Position numbers and translations under genes: made by a program | Shown: positions 24,008 to 33,485 of the stretch, in pieces | Position numbering within the stretch: position 1 is the first letter of the stretch | Layout of the letters: every line of letters starts with the position of its first letter | Notes under the pieces: model-generated | The model's database searches: none | Seen by the model: the letters and a program-made list of their open reading frames with translations, nothing else | Told to the model about the DNA's origin: nothing | Source: Tsukamurella paurometabola | Lineage (GTDB): Bacteria > Actinomycetota > Actinomycetes > Mycobacteriales > Mycobacteriaceae | Direction: 5' to 3' | Length of the DNA stretch: 64,000 nt | Assembly: GCF_900631615.1 (NCBI RefSeq) | Contig: NZ_LR131273.1 | Coordinates: forward strand, 2,822,850-2,886,849

Positions 24008-25426
24008 ATGAAGAAGACCCGTGTCCTCGCAGGTTCGCTTGCGACCGCGGCCGTCGCGCTGTTCGGCGCGCCCGGCCTCGCGTCCGCCGACCCCGCCCCC
24101 GCCGCACCGGCTCAGCCGCTGTCCGGCAAGACCGTGTTCCTCGACGCCGGCTCCTCCGTCGCGTCGGCCGTCGAGCAGGCCCGCAAGGTGGCCGATGGCC
24201 GCGGTGGCCAGGTGCCCTGCGTCAACCCGGTGGCGATCGCCTCCAACGGCACCCCCGACCACTCCATCAACTTCGCCGTGGCCAAGATGGTCGAGGCGGC
24301 GCTCAAGACCCAGGGCGCCAAGGTCATCCTGTCCCGTGCGGACGACGCCGGCTTCGGCGGATGCGTCGACCAGCGCGCGACCGCGGCCAACAAGTCCGGT
24401 GCAGACCTCGCCGTGAGCATCAACAGCGCCGTCCAGGAGGCCACCCAGCGCGGCTTCCTGCTCGAGACGCCCGCCCCGGGCGCGACCGACGCCAAGGTGA
24501 CCGCGCAGCGCGCGGTCAGCGACCCCGCGACCACGGTGATCCGGGACGCCACCCGGGCCGGCGGCTTCGTTCCCGCCCAGTACCTGGGCGGCCAGGACGG
24601 TATCGCGAAGACGACGAACGCTCTCGCCTCCCTGGTGAACATCCCGCTCGTCTACGCGAACCTCGGCAACCTCGCGAACGCGGACGACGCTGCGCTGCTG
24701 ACCTCCCGCGAGGGCCAGGCCCAGTACGCGTCCGTTCTGACCAACGGCGTGATCCAGCAACTGACGGGCAAGGTCAAGCCCGGCGGCGTCGTCGAGCAGC
24801 CGGTCGTGGCGCAGCCCGTCGCGCCGCAGGTCGACCCCGCCGTGCCGGTGACGCCCGCGGCTCCGGCGACCCCCGCCGCTCCCGCGGCGACCGCCCCGGC
24901 GGCGACGCCGGCGGCTCCCGCGGCGGCGGCTCCGGCCGCTCCGGCTGCCACGGCCCCGACCGGGCCGGCGCAGACGCCCATCGTCCCGGCCGTGCCGGGC
25001 GCCCCCGCCGCGGCCGCGCCCGTCACCCCGAGCACCGGCACGGGGACCTCCCCGATCGTCTCCGGTGTGCCGATGCTGCAGGGTGGCGCGCCGCAGGCGG
25101 GCACCACGGCACCGCAGGCCACCGCCCCGGCGGCGACCGCGCCGCAGGGCACCTCGGTGAACGTGCCGGGCCTGGGCCAGGTCGCGCTGCCGCAGCTCCC
25201 GACGATCTCGATCCCGGGGCAGGCCCAGCCGATCGGTGTGAACACGCTCTTCGAGATGGGGCCCAAGGCCGCCGAGTTCCTCACCAGCTCGCAGGGGCAG
25301 CAGCTCGTCAACACCCTGATCTCGAGCCCGCAGGCCTTCAACTCGCTGCAGGCCGCGCAGGGACCCGCCGCCGCCCAGGAGATCCTCAAGGCGATCCTGA
25401 GCGCCGGCGCGATCCTGCCCAAGTAG
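24008..25426 (+). CDS. Secreted amidase_3-fold protein lacking catalytic residues (pseudo-amidase)
   Basis: A 472-residue secreted protein: signal peptide 1-27 (MKKTRVLAGSLATAAVALFG, cleavage after ASA), an N-acetylmuramoyl-L-alanine amidase-like domain at about 40-252, an Ala/Pro-rich linker at about 262-390, and a C-terminal helical region (about 420-472). The amidase domain aligns with mycobacterial Rv3717-type enzymes, including the paired cysteines C71 and C119. The positions of the zinc ligands and catalytic Glu read Ser49 (DAGSS in place of D-P-G-H), Asp84 (TPDH for PEH), Asn139 (SINS for SIHA) and Asn218 (YANLGN for V-E-C-G-N). Catalysis is therefore unlikely; peptidoglycan binding or regulation is more probable. 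A purine-rich AAGGAGAG occurs 30 bp upstream, too far to serve this ATG. Confidence 0.7.
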   Translation: MKKTRVLAGSLATAAVALFGAPGLASADPAPAAPAQPLSGKTVFLDAGSSVASAVEQARKVADGRGGQVPCVNPVAIASNGTPDHSINFAVAKMVEAALKTQGAKVILSRADDAGFGGCVDQRATAANKSGADLAVSINSAVQEATQRGFLLETPAPGATDAKVTAQRAVSDPATTVIRDATRAGGFVPAQYLGGQDGIAKTTNALASLVNIPLVYANLGNLANADDAALLTSREGQAQYASVLTNGVIQQLTGKVKPGGVVEQPVVAQPVAPQVDPAVPVTPAAPATPAAPAATAPAATPAAPAAAAPAAPAATAPTGPAQTPIVPAVPGAPAAAAPVTPSTGTGTSPIVSGVPMLQGGAPQAGTTAPQATAPAATAPQGTSVNVPGLGQVALPQLPTISIPGQAQPIGVNTLFEMGPKAAEFLTSSQGQQLVNTLISSPQAFNSLQAAQGPAAAQEILKAILSAGAILPK

Positions 25427-25509
25427 CACCACGCTGCACCGACTTCCGCCGGGGACGTCACGCCCCGGCGGGAAGCGGTAGCGCGGCCCGATCTGGCAAG
25501 CTGGCTGAT

Positions 25510-26403
25510 ATGGCACTCCGCGATATCGCCCGGCTCGTCCACATGGCCCCGCCGATCAAGGACCTGAAGGGGAAGAAGGTCCTCGTCACCGGCGCGGCCA
25601 GCGGGATCGGCCGCGCTACCGCGAATCTCCTCGCGGCGCACGACGCCGAGCTGGTGTTGACCGACATCAACGCCGAACAGCTCGACGCCGTGGTGCGCCA
25701 CGTCACGGCCCTGGGCGCGAAGGTCATCGCGTCCAGGGCCTTCGACGTGTCCGACTACGACGCCGTACGCGCCTTCGCCGACGAGGTGCACGCCGCCGCC
25801 GGATCACTCGACGTGGTGATGAACGTCGCGGGCATCGCCGTCTGGGGCACCGTCGAGAACCTGACGCACGAGCAGTGGCGCAAGACCGTGGACGTGAACC
25901 TCATGGGGCCGATCCACGTGATCGAGACCTTCGTCCCGCCGATGATCGCGGCGGGACGGGGCGGCCAGTTGGTCAACGTCTCCTCCACCGCGGGCCTGAT
26001 CGCGCTGCCCTGGCACGCCGCCTACTCGGCGGCGAAGTTCGGCCTCGTCGGCGTCTCCGAGGTACTCCGCTACGACCTGCGGCGGCACGGGATCGGGGTG
26101 TCCGTGGTGGTGCCCGGCGCCGTGGAGACGGGCCTGGTGAAGACCGTGGAGATCAACGGTGTGGACCGGTCGAACCCGAAGGTGAACAAGGGCATCGACG
26201 CCTTCCCGAAGGTCACCGCGGAGAAGGCGGCGCAGGCCATCATCGACGGGGTGCTGCACAACCGGTTCATCGTGTACACGTCGTTCGACACGCGGTTCGG
26301 CTACTTCTGGAAGCGGAAGTTCGCGCTGCCCTACGAGATCGCGATGCGCGTCGCCAACGACCGATTCGCGTACCTGGCGAAGATCTCAGAGCGCGGCCAG
26401 TAG
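25510..26403 (+). CDS. Short-chain dehydrogenase/reductase (Rv3057c-like)
   Basis: A 297-residue SDR with cofactor loop TGAASGIG, NVAG, catalytic Ser in VNVSS and YSAAK (Tyr-x-x-x-Lys). The C-terminal extension with WKRKFALPYEIAMRVAND is basic and may touch membrane or acyl chains, as in relatives acting on lipids. Substrate unknown. The start ATG at 25510 gives a 20-residue lead before the Rossmann fold. The 3' end overlaps the convergent TetR gene by 18 bp. Position next to TetR and FMN reductase copies the M. tuberculosis order. Confidence 0.87.
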   Translation: MALRDIARLVHMAPPIKDLKGKKVLVTGAASGIGRATANLLAAHDAELVLTDINAEQLDAVVRHVTALGAKVIASRAFDVSDYDAVRAFADEVHAAAGSLDVVMNVAGIAVWGTVENLTHEQWRKTVDVNLMGPIHVIETFVPPMIAAGRGGQLVNVSSTAGLIALPWHAAYSAAKFGLVGVSEVLRYDLRRHGIGVSVVVPGAVETGLVKTVEINGVDRSNPKVNKGIDAFPKVTAEKAAQAIIDGVLHNRFIVYTSFDTRFGYFWKRKFALPYEIAMRVANDRFAYLAKISERGQ

Positions 26404-26982
26404 CCGCACATGCTCCGCCCATACGGCCTCGAGCTCGTCCTGCGAGACGCCCGAGGCCAGCTGGTGGAGTACCCACGCCGGGCTGAGCGTCGCCATCAGC
26501 GCCGCGGCCCACACCTCGGTGTTCGCCGTGCGGCCCGCATCGACGAGCATCGACCGCACGGTCATCGCGGAGACGCGCCACGGCGGCTCGTCGTACGGGT
26601 CGCGCGCGGCCTGCTCGGCGCCGCGCAGCAGGTCGCCGTGGCGGGCGATCAGGTGCATCCGGGCCTTGCCGTACTCGGTGAGGCGGTGCACCGGGTCGCC
26701 GCCCGGGCCCAGCGGGGGTGGTCCGAACATGAACCGCTGCTGCAGCTCGGTCTCGTCGTGGTCGAGGAGGGCCTGCAGCAGTCCGGCGCGCGAGCCGAAG
26801 CGCCGGAAGACGGTGCCCTTGCCCACGCCGGCCGCCTGCGCCACCGCGTCCATGCTCACCGCATCGACGCCGTGCTCGGCGAACAGGCGCTGCGCCGCGT
26901 CGATGAGCAGTTCGCGGTTGCGGGCCGCATCGCGCCGCGGCTCGTTCTGCGGCTGCGCCAGGGGCAGGAGTGGTCCGGTCAT
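26386..26982 (-). CDS. TetR-family regulator (Rv3055-like)
   Basis: A 198-residue repressor. HTH at about 24-65: LIDAAQRLFAEHGVDAVSMD, AVAQAAGVGKGTVFRRFGSR. The C-terminal ligand domain is helical with a Trp/Arg-rich pocket region (EPPWRVSAMTVRSML). It diverges from the FMN reductase gene, and a perfect 14-bp palindrome lies between them, so it likely represses the reductase and itself. Confidence 0.85.
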   Translation of the reverse strand: MTGPLLPLAQPQNEPRRDAARNRELLIDAAQRLFAEHGVDAVSMDAVAQAAGVGKGTVFRRFGSRAGLLQALLDHDETELQQRFMFGPPPLGPGGDPVHRLTEYGKARMHLIARHGDLLRGAEQAARDPYDEPPWRVSAMTVRSMLVDAGRTANTEVWAAALMATLSPAWVLHQLASGVSQDELEAVWAEHVRLLAAL

Positions 26983-27037
26983 CGGATGGAGCCTACCGTG
27001 CGGGTTTTCGACTCACCATGATCCCGGGGAAGAAATC

Positions 27038-27051
27038 CGGACTGAAGTCCG
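27038..27051. promoter_or_regulatory. TetR-type operator
   Basis: CGGACTGAAGTCCG is a perfect palindrome with 6-bp arms and GA in the centre. It lies 55 bp upstream of the TetR start and 61 bp upstream of the reductase start. Confidence 0.7.
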
Positions 27052-27112
27052 TTAGCTTGTGCGGATGCGGCCCGGGTGGGTCGTGCGGAGAACGTCAGGA
27101 GAACTGAGGACC

Positions 27113-27646
27113 ATGTCGGACATCACCGTGCTCGCCGTCGTCGGGTCGCTGCGGAGCAGCTCGCTCAACCGGGAACTGGCGGAGGTCGCCGTCGCCAACG
27201 CGCCCGAGGGGGTGCGGGTGGAGATCGCCGAGGGCATCGCGGACGTGCCCTTCTACAACGAGGACATCGACGGCGACGCCGCTCCGGCCACCGCCGCCGC
27301 GCTGCGCGACCGGATCGCGGCGGCGGACGCGCTGCTGCTGCTCGCCCCGCCCAACAACGGCACCCTCAGTGCCGTGCTCAAGAACGTCATCGACTGGGGC
27401 TCGCGCCCCTACGGCGCGAGCGCGCTGTCGGGCAAGCGGGTCGCCCTGGCGGGCGTCGGGCACCGTCTGGACACCACCCTGGCCGACGCCGAGCGCGCCG
27501 TGACCATCGCCGGCGGCGAGGTGCCCGAGGGGCTCGTCGAGGAGTTCCCCATCGCGGGCCTCGACGGCAAGTCGGTGCGCGAGCACGACGCCGTCGCGCA
27601 GCGCGCCGGCGACCTCCTCGAGCGTCTCGTCGCGCCCGTCCGGTAG
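27113..27646 (+). CDS. NAD(P)H-dependent FMN reductase (Rv3054c-like)
   Basis: A 177-residue flavodoxin-fold reductase: phosphate-binding VVGSLRSSSLNRELAE, then LLLLAPPNNGTLSAVLKNVIDWGSRP (in pieces: APPNNGTLSAVLKN and DWGSRP), the family signature around FMN. It reduces FMN, quinones or azo compounds. ATG 27113 follows AGGAGAACTGAGG and puts the first strand at the N-terminus. It is probably controlled by the divergent TetR protein. Confidence 0.87.
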   Translation: MSDITVLAVVGSLRSSSLNRELAEVAVANAPEGVRVEIAEGIADVPFYNEDIDGDAAPATAAALRDRIAAADALLLLAPPNNGTLSAVLKNVIDWGSRPYGASALSGKRVALAGVGHRLDTTLADAERAVTIAGGEVPEGLVEEFPIAGLDGKSVREHDAVAQRAGDLLERLVAPVR

Positions 27647-27804
27647 GCGGGTCGCGGTTGTCCCCCCGGGGCGCGGCGGAGGGGTATCCAACGGTCCCGG
27701 GCGTGTCGGTTCGGCGTGTCGTCGATCCTCGGCGTGTCCTGGGGATTCACGATGAAAAACGCCCGGAAGGTCGTCTTGCGAGCTGGTAATTCCACGAATG
27801 TTGT

Positions 27805-27852
27805 TCGCAAGTGGTTGTGTCGCTTCCCCGGGGCCACCACTAGGTGTAGTGT
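27805..27852. promoter_or_regulatory. Two NrdR boxes upstream of nrdHIE
   Basis: TCGCAAGTGGTTGTGT (27805-27820) and CCACTAGGTGTAGTGT (27837-27852) both fit the 6+4+6 NrdR box (consensus ACACWATATATWGTGT). Their starts are 32 bp apart, about three helical turns, which is the spacing known for NrdR pairs. The rest of the 389-bp gap (27647-28035) holds a repeated CGGCGTGTC (27713-27740 region), a possible hairpin GGAC..GTCC at about 27871-27892 and a GATAAT at about 27978-27983; no other gene is seen. Confidence 0.72.
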
Positions 27853-28035
27853 TCAGTCCACTGCGCGAGCGGACGGGCCGGATGGCCGTCCGGGAGGCAT
27901 GAGGGCGTCGCTCGAGGGGTCCGCGGGCCGACCGAGTTCACGCAGGTAAACGTGGCGAGAAAACTTGTCAGTCCGTAGGTCGATAATCGGGTTCCGAGCA
28001 GTCTCCGGGACCGTCCAGCGAAGGGGAGCCGTCCA

Positions 28036-28284
28036 ATGAGCCAGGTCGAGATCACCGTCTACACCAAGCCCGCCTGCGTGCAGTGCAACGCCACGTACAA
28101 GGCGCTCGACAAGGCCGGCCTCGAGTACCGCGTGGTGGACATCACCGAGGACGCGGACGCCCGGGACTACGTGATGGCCCTCGGCTACCTGCAGGCCCCC
28201 GTCGTCGTCGCCGGCGATGCGCACTGGTCGGGCTTCCGCCCGGACCGGGTCAAGGCGCTCGCCGCCGTCGCCGCCACGGCGTAG
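28036..28284 (+). CDS. nrdH: Glutaredoxin-like protein NrdH
   Basis: An 82-residue redoxin that reduces class Ib ribonucleotide reductase. The redox motif CVQC is at residues 14-17 in [17 protein letters not shown], and the C-terminal [12 protein letters not shown] is the NrdH signature. ATG follows GAAGGGGAG. It starts the nrdH-nrdI-nrdE operon, 2 bp before nrdI. Confidence 0.95.
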   Translation: MSQVEITVYTKPACVQCNATYKALDKAGLEYRVVDITEDADARDYVMALGYLQAPVVVAGDAHWSGFRPDRVKALAAVAATA

Positions 28285-28286
28285 CG

Positions 28287-28736
28287 ATGGCCACGCCGCT
28301 CGTCGTCTACTTCTCGTCGGTGTCGGAGAACACGCACCGATTCGTGAAGAAGCTGGGCATGCGCGCCGTGCGCATCCCGGTGACGCGGGCGGCGGAGCCG
28401 CTCACCGTCGACGAGCCCTTCGTCCTGATCACCCCCACGTACGGCGGTGGGAAGCAGGCCACCGCGGTCTCCGGCGGGGGATACGTCCCCAAACAGGTGA
28501 TCCGGTTCCTCAACGACCAGCACAACCGCTCCCTGATCCGCGCCGTGATCGCGGCGGGGAACACCAACTTCGGCGAAGAGTTCTGCTATGCGGGCAACAT
28601 CATCTCCCGCAAATGCCGGGTCCCGTACCTGTACCGCTTCGAGCTGATGGGCACCACCGAGGACGTCGAGCGCGTCCGCAGCGGGCTCGTCGACTTCTTC
28701 ACACGCAACGACCTCAAGGAAAGCGCGCGCTCATGA
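28287..28736 (+). CDS. nrdI: NrdI flavodoxin-like activator
   Basis: A 149-residue flavodoxin that supplies oxidant to assemble the manganese-tyrosyl radical cofactor of NrdF. FMN-binding parts are [27 protein letters not shown] and [15 protein letters not shown]. It lies 2 bp after nrdH and overlaps nrdE by 4 bp. Confidence 0.95.
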   Translation: MATPLVVYFSSVSENTHRFVKKLGMRAVRIPVTRAAEPLTVDEPFVLITPTYGGGKQATAVSGGGYVPKQVIRFLNDQHNRSLIRAVIAAGNTNFGEEFCYAGNIISRKCRVPYLYRFELMGTTEDVERVRSGLVDFFTRNDLKESARS

Positions 28737-30913
28737 CCGCAACCCAGGAAGACCTCGTCCCCTCCGCGAGCCAGTCCGGCGTCCACGGCGGCCCCGGCCA
28801 CAGCGAACTGGACTTCCATGCCCTGAACGCGATGCTGAACCTGTACGACAAGGACGGGCGCATCCAGTTCGACAAGGACCGCGAGGCCGCGCGGCAGTAC
28901 TTCCTGCAGCACGTCAACCAGAACACGGTCTTCTTCCACAACCTGGACGAGAAGCTCGACTACCTCGTCGAGGAGAACTACTACGAGCCCGAGGTTCTGG
29001 ACAAGTACAGCCGCGAGTTCGTCAAGACCCTGTTCGACGGGGCGTACGCGAAGAAGTTCCGGTTCCCCACGTTCCTGGGTGCGTTCAAGTACTACACCAG
29101 CTACACGCTGAAGACCTTCGACGGCAAGCGCTACCTGGAGCGCTTCGAGGACCGGGTGTGCATGGTGGCGCTCACGCTGGCCGACGGTGACGAGAAGCTC
29201 GCCGTCAGCCTGGTGGACGAGATCCTCGCGGGCCGGTTCCAGCCGGCCACTCCCACGTTCCTCAACTCGGGCAAGAAGCAGCGCGGCGAGCCGGTCTCCT
29301 GCTTCCTGCTGCGCATCGAGGACAACATGGAGTCGATCGGCCGGTCGATCAACTCGGCGCTGCAGCTGTCCAAGCGCGGCGGCGGCGTGGCCCTGCTGCT
29401 GTCGAACATCCGCGAGCACGGCGCGCCGATCAAGAAGATCGAGAACCAGAGCTCGGGCGTCATCCCCATCATGAAGCTGCTCGAGGACTCGTTCAGCTAC
29501 GCCAATCAGCTGGGGGCGCGCCAGGGCGCCGGCGCGGTGTACCTGCACGCGCACCACCCGGACATCTACCGCTTCCTCGACACCAAGCGGGAGAACGCGG
29601 ACGAGAAGATCCGCATCAAGACCCTCTCGCTGGGCGTGGTGATCCCCGACATCACCTTCGAGCTCGCGAAGAACAACGACGACATGTACCTGTTCTCGCC
29701 GTACGACGTGGAGCGGGTCTACGGCGTGCCCTTCGCGGACGTCAACGTCACCGAGAAGTACCACGAGATGGTCGACGACTCGCGGATCCGCAAGACCAAG
29801 ATCAACGCGCGCGAGTTCTTCCAGACCCTCGCCGAGCTGCAGTTCGAGTCCGGCTACCCGTACATCATGTACGAGGACACCGTGAACCGGGCGAACCCGA
29901 TCGCGGGCAAGATCACGCATTCCAACCTGTGCAGCGAGATCCTGCAGGTCTCCACGCCGTCGACCTACAACGACGACCTGTCCTACGCGGAGATCGGCAA
30001 GGACATCTCCTGCAACCTGGGCTCGCTGAACATCGCGAAGACGATGGACAGCCCCGACTTCGGCGCCACCATCGAGACCGCGATCCGCGGCCTCACCGCC
30101 GTCTCGGACCAGACCGACATCCGCTCCGTGCCGTCGATCGAGAAGGGCAACAACCTCTCCCACGCGATCGGCCTCGGGCAGATGAACCTGCACGGCTACC
30201 TCGCGCGCGAGCGGGTCTTCTACGGCTCCGACGAGGGCGTCGACTTCACGAACATCTACTTCTACACGGTGCTGTTCCACGCGATCCGCGCGTCGAACCG
30301 GATCGCGCGCGAGCGCGGCCAGTCGTTCGGCGGCTTCGAGAACAGCAAGTACGCGTCGGGCGAGTTCTTCGACAAGTACACCGAGCAGGAGTGGAAGCCC
30401 GCCACGGCCAAGGTGGCCCAGTTGTTCGCGGACTCGGAGATCCACATTCCCACGCAGGACGACTGGCGTGCCCTCAAGGCCGACGTGCAGCAGTACGGCC
30501 TGTACAACCAGAACCTGCAGGCGGTGCCGCCCACCGGCTCGATCAGCTACATCAACCACTCCACGAGCTCGATCCACCCCGTCGCGGCGAAGATCGAGAT
30601 CCGCAAGGAGGGCAAGATCGGCCGCGTGTACTACCCGGCGCCGTACATGGACAACGACAACCTGGACTACTACCAGGACGCGTACGAGATCGGCTACGAG
30701 AAGATCATCGACACCTACGCCGCCGCCACGCAGCACGTGGACCAGGGCCTGTCGCTGACGCTGTTCTTCAAGGACACCGCCACCACCCGCGACGTGAACC
30801 GGGCGCAGATCTACGCGTGGCGCAAGGGCATCAAGACGCTCTACTACATCCGCCTGCGGCAGATGGCGCTCGAGGGCACCGAGGTCGAGGGCTGCGTCAG
30901 CTGCATGCTGTAA
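28733..30913 (+). CDS. nrdE: Class Ib ribonucleoside-diphosphate reductase, alpha subunit
   Basis: A 726-residue catalytic subunit. It has the short class Ib N-terminus without an ATP cone, the substrate-site Cys in [19 protein letters not shown], the catalytic Cys in [12 protein letters not shown], and the C-terminal CVSC that passes electrons from Nrd[19 protein letters not shown] is well conserved. ATG overlaps the nrdI stop. A terminator follows, so nrdF is expressed separately. Confidence 0.96.
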   Translation: MTATQEDLVPSASQSGVHGGPGHSELDFHALNAMLNLYDKDGRIQFDKDREAARQYFLQHVNQNTVFFHNLDEKLDYLVEENYYEPEVLDKYSREFVKTLFDGAYAKKFRFPTFLGAFKYYTSYTLKTFDGKRYLERFEDRVCMVALTLADGDEKLAVSLVDEILAGRFQPATPTFLNSGKKQRGEPVSCFLLRIEDNMESIGRSINSALQLSKRGGGVALLLSNIREHGAPIKKIENQSSGVIPIMKLLEDSFSYANQLGARQGAGAVYLHAHHPDIYRFLDTKRENADEKIRIKTLSLGVVIPDITFELAKNNDDMYLFSPYDVERVYGVPFADVNVTEKYHEMVDDSRIRKTKINAREFFQTLAELQFESGYPYIMYEDTVNRANPIAGKITHSNLCSEILQVSTPSTYNDDLSYAEIGKDISCNLGSLNIAKTMDSPDFGATIETAIRGLTAVSDQTDIRSVPSIEKGNNLSHAIGLGQMNLHGYLARERVFYGSDEGVDFTNIYFYTVLFHAIRASNRIARERGQSFGGFENSKYASGEFFDKYTEQEWKPATAKVAQLFADSEIHIPTQDDWRALKADVQQYGLYNQNLQAVPPTGSISYINHSTSSIHPVAAKIEIRKEGKIGRVYYPAPYMDNDNLDYYQDAYEIGYEKIIDTYAAATQHVDQGLSLTLFFKDTATTRDVNRAQIYAWRKGIKTLYYIRLRQMALEGTEVEGCVSCML

Positions 30914-30925
30914 TCAGGTAAGCAA

Positions 30926-30959
30926 AACGCCGGTCGGGGAGACGTCCCCGGCCGGCGTT
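30926..30959 (+). terminator. Terminator after nrdE
   Basis: Stem AACGCCGG-x-CGGGG pairs with CCCCG-x-CCGGCGTT around a 6-base loop, followed by CTTGT. It ends the nrdHIE transcript before the P450 gene. Confidence 0.85.
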
Positions 30960-31064
30960 CTTGTCCTCGGTGGTCGATCGAAAACGAGAAACTCGGCCGC
31001 GCGACGCGGTGGGCGGCATAGTTTGGATGAGTCCACACATCCTCGTCCGCAAGGCGGTTGGACC

Positions 31065-33485
31065 ATGAGTCTTCTCGACCGGGTCATCAACAAGGCCCAG
31101 GCGATCGTCCCGATGGAGCGGCAGGTCCAGGGCCTGCACCTCTTCCAGAAGGCCAAGACGCTGGCTCTTGGCAATCGGCAGCCGGAGTTCGTCGAGGAGG
31201 AGATCCCCGACGTCGACACGGTGGCGCTGACCGATATCGACATGAGCAACCCGTTCATGTGGCGGCAGGGCCAGTGGCGCCCGTACTTCGAGCGCCTGCG
31301 CAACGAGGCACCGGTCCACTTCCGGGCGTCGAGTGAATTCGGGCCGTACTGGTCGGTCACGCGGTACGACGACATCGTGACGGTGGACCGCGACTTCGAG
31401 ACCTACTCGGCCGAGCCGCAGATCGTCATCGGCGTACCGCCGGACGGGCTCGACATCGAGATGTTCATCGCGATGGACCCGCCGCGCCACGACGAGCAGC
31501 GCGCAGCGGTGCAGGGCGTCGTAGCACCGCAGAACCTCGAGGAGATGCAGGGACTGATCCGGTCGCGCGTCCAGGAGGTCCTCGACGACCTGCCGGTCGG
31601 CGAACCCTTCGACTGGGTGGACAGAGTCAGCGTCGAGCTGACGTCCCGCATGCTCGCCACCCTGCTCGATTTCCCCTATGAGGATCGGCGCAAGCTCGTG
31701 CACTGGACCGAGTTGGCTGGGGCGAGCGCGGCTGCCACCGGCGGCGACGTCGACATGGACGAGATGTACCAGGGCGCCGCGGAGATGGCGAAGAGCTTCA
31801 GCGCCCTGTGGCACGACAAGGCGGCGCGCCTGAAGGCCGGCGAGAAGCCGGGATACGACCTGATCACCCTGATGCAGATGTCCGAGGACACCAAGGACCT
31901 GATCAACAGGCCGATGGAATTCCTCGGCAATCTGATCCTGCTCGTCGTCGGTGGCAACGACACGACCCGCAACTCGATGTCGGGCGGCGTGTACGCACTC
32001 AACCTGTTCCCCGACCAGTTCGACCGGCTCAAAGCCGATCACAGCCTGATCCCGAAGTTCGTCCACGAGAACATCCGCTGGCAGACGCCGCTGGCCTACA
32101 TGCGCCGGATCGCGAAGAAGGACACCGTCCTGAACGGTCAGTTCATCCGCAAGGGCGACAAGGTCGTCATGTGGTACGCCTCGGCGAACCGGGACGAGCG
32201 CACCTTCGAGAATCCGGACGACTTCATCATCGACCGGCACAACGCCCGCCACCATCTCTCGTTCGGCATCGGCGTGCACCGCTGCATGGGCAGCCGCGTC
32301 GCGGAACTGCAGCTACGGATCCTCTGGGAGGAATTGCTCGCGCGGTTCGAGGACATCGAAGTGGTGGAGGAGCCCGAGTACCTCCAATCGAACTTCGTCC
32401 GGGGCTACACGAAGATGATGGTCACGCTGACGCCGATCGGCCAGAAGCCCCGCCCCCGCGACCAACGGACGCTGCAACCCTCCGCGGAACAGGCCCCCGC
32501 TCGGCCACAGATCCGTCGCTCCCGCGAAGCGACCACCACCACCGAGACGGAGGTCGACGTTCAGGTGGCGGGCCGGCGCGAGGTGGCGGACGGGGTCGTC
32601 GAGCTCACCCTCAGCGATCCGGCGGGAGGGCCTCTCCCGGCGTGGACAGCCGGGGCCCACATCGACCTCCTCCTGGAGCCGTCGCTGACGCGGCAGTACT
32701 CGCTGTGCGGCAGCGCCTCGGACGAGTCGTCGTGGAAGATCGGCGTCCTTCGCGATCCGGCCGGCCGGGGCGGCTCGGCGTACGTCCACGAGAAGCTGAC
32801 GGATGGTGTGACCGTCCGCGTGCGTGGTCCGCGCAATCATTTCCCCCTGGTCGCCTCCGCGAACTACCGATTCGTCGCGGGCGGCATCGGGATCACGCCG
32901 ATCCTCCCGATGATCGAGGCGGCCGAGGCGCGCGGGGCGACGTGGAGCCTGCTCTACTGCGGCCGCTCCCGTGAGTCGATGGCGTTCCTGGACCGATTCG
33001 AGGACGATGATCGGGTCACGATCTGGCCGAGCAGCGAGAACGGCCGGATCGACCTGGCGGCGACGCTCGGAACGCCCGCGCCGGACACGGTGGTCTACTG
33101 TTGCGGCCCAGGCGCTTTCCTCGACGCCGTGGAGGAGGCGTGCGCGCCGTGGCCCGACGGCAGCCTGCACATCGAACGCTTCGCCGCCAAGGAGGTCGCG
33201 GCCTCCGAGGACGCGCTCGACTCGTTCGAGGTCGTGTGCTCGCGCTCGGGAGTGACCGTGGTCGTTCCGGAGGGCACCACGATCTTCGACGCGGTCGAGA
33301 AGGCCGGCGTCGATGTCCTCGGATCCTGCATGGAGGGCATCTGCGGCACCTGTGAGGCCGACGTGCTCGAGGGCACGCCCGAGCACCGGGACTCGATCCT
33401 GTCCAAGGCGGAGAGGGAACGGGGCGAGACGATCATGCTCTGCGTCTCCCGCTCGCTGTCGAAGAGGCTGGTGCTGGACGTATGA
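31065..33485 (+). CDS. CYP153-like P450 fused to a phthalate-dioxygenase-type reductase
   Basis: An 806-residue self-sufficient monooxygenase. P450 domain about 1-460: I-helix GGNDTTRNS (296-304) and heme loop FGIGVHRCMG with Cys407 resemble CYP153 alkane/fatty-acid hydroxylases. A linker rich in Pro, Arg, Thr follows (about 463-493). The reductase has FMN-binding RQYSLCGS (from 543), NAD-binding VAGGIGITP (about 604) and CCGPG, then a plant-type [2Fe-2S] domain with Cys755, 760, 763 and 793. Domain order equals that of CYP116B fusions, but the P450 half is CYP153-like. It should hydroxylate an aliphatic or terminal carbon using NADH. The next gene overlaps by 4 bp. No signal or membrane anchor. 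GGATG/CATCC (31025-31042) may be an operator. Confidence 0.88.
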   Translation: MSLLDRVINKAQAIVPMERQVQGLHLFQKAKTLALGNRQPEFVEEEIPDVDTVALTDIDMSNPFMWRQGQWRPYFERLRNEAPVHFRASSEFGPYWSVTRYDDIVTVDRDFETYSAEPQIVIGVPPDGLDIEMFIAMDPPRHDEQRAAVQGVVAPQNLEEMQGLIRSRVQEVLDDLPVGEPFDWVDRVSVELTSRMLATLLDFPYEDRRKLVHWTELAGASAAATGGDVDMDEMYQGAAEMAKSFSALWHDKAARLKAGEKPGYDLITLMQMSEDTKDLINRPMEFLGNLILLVVGGNDTTRNSMSGGVYALNLFPDQFDRLKADHSLIPKFVHENIRWQTPLAYMRRIAKKDTVLNGQFIRKGDKVVMWYASANRDERTFENPDDFIIDRHNARHHLSFGIGVHRCMGSRVAELQLRILWEELLARFEDIEVVEEPEYLQSNFVRGYTKMMVTLTPIGQKPRPRDQRTLQPSAEQAPARPQIRRSREATTTTETEVDVQVAGRREVADGVVELTLSDPAGGPLPAWTAGAHIDLLLEPSLTRQYSLCGSASDESSWKIGVLRDPAGRGGSAYVHEKLTDGVTVRVRGPRNHFPLVASANYRFVAGGIGITPILPMIEAAEARGATWSLLYCGRSRESMAFLDRFEDDDRVTIWPSSENGRIDLAATLGTPAPDTVVYCCGPGAFLDAVEEACAPWPDGSLHIERFAAKEVAASEDALDSFEVVCSRSGVTVVVPEGTTIFDAVEKAGVDVLGSCMEGICGTCEADVLEGTPEHRDSILSKAERERGETIMLCVSRSLSKRLVLDV

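Noticed and set aside
27647-28035. Possible cobalamin or other riboswitch upstream of nrdHIE
   Set aside because: No conserved riboswitch core was seen, class Ib reductase does not need cobalamin, and the NrdR boxes explain regulation.
28586-30736. Minus-strand frame of 716 codons opposite nrdE
   Set aside because: It is the antisense of a highly conserved gene and has a Val/Leu/Arg/Asp composition without motifs.
31065-33485. Assignment of the fusion simply as CYP116B (P450RhF)
   Set aside because: The domain order fits, but the I-helix GGNDTTRNS and heme-loop sequence are closer to CYP153 as I remember them; needs a tree to settle.
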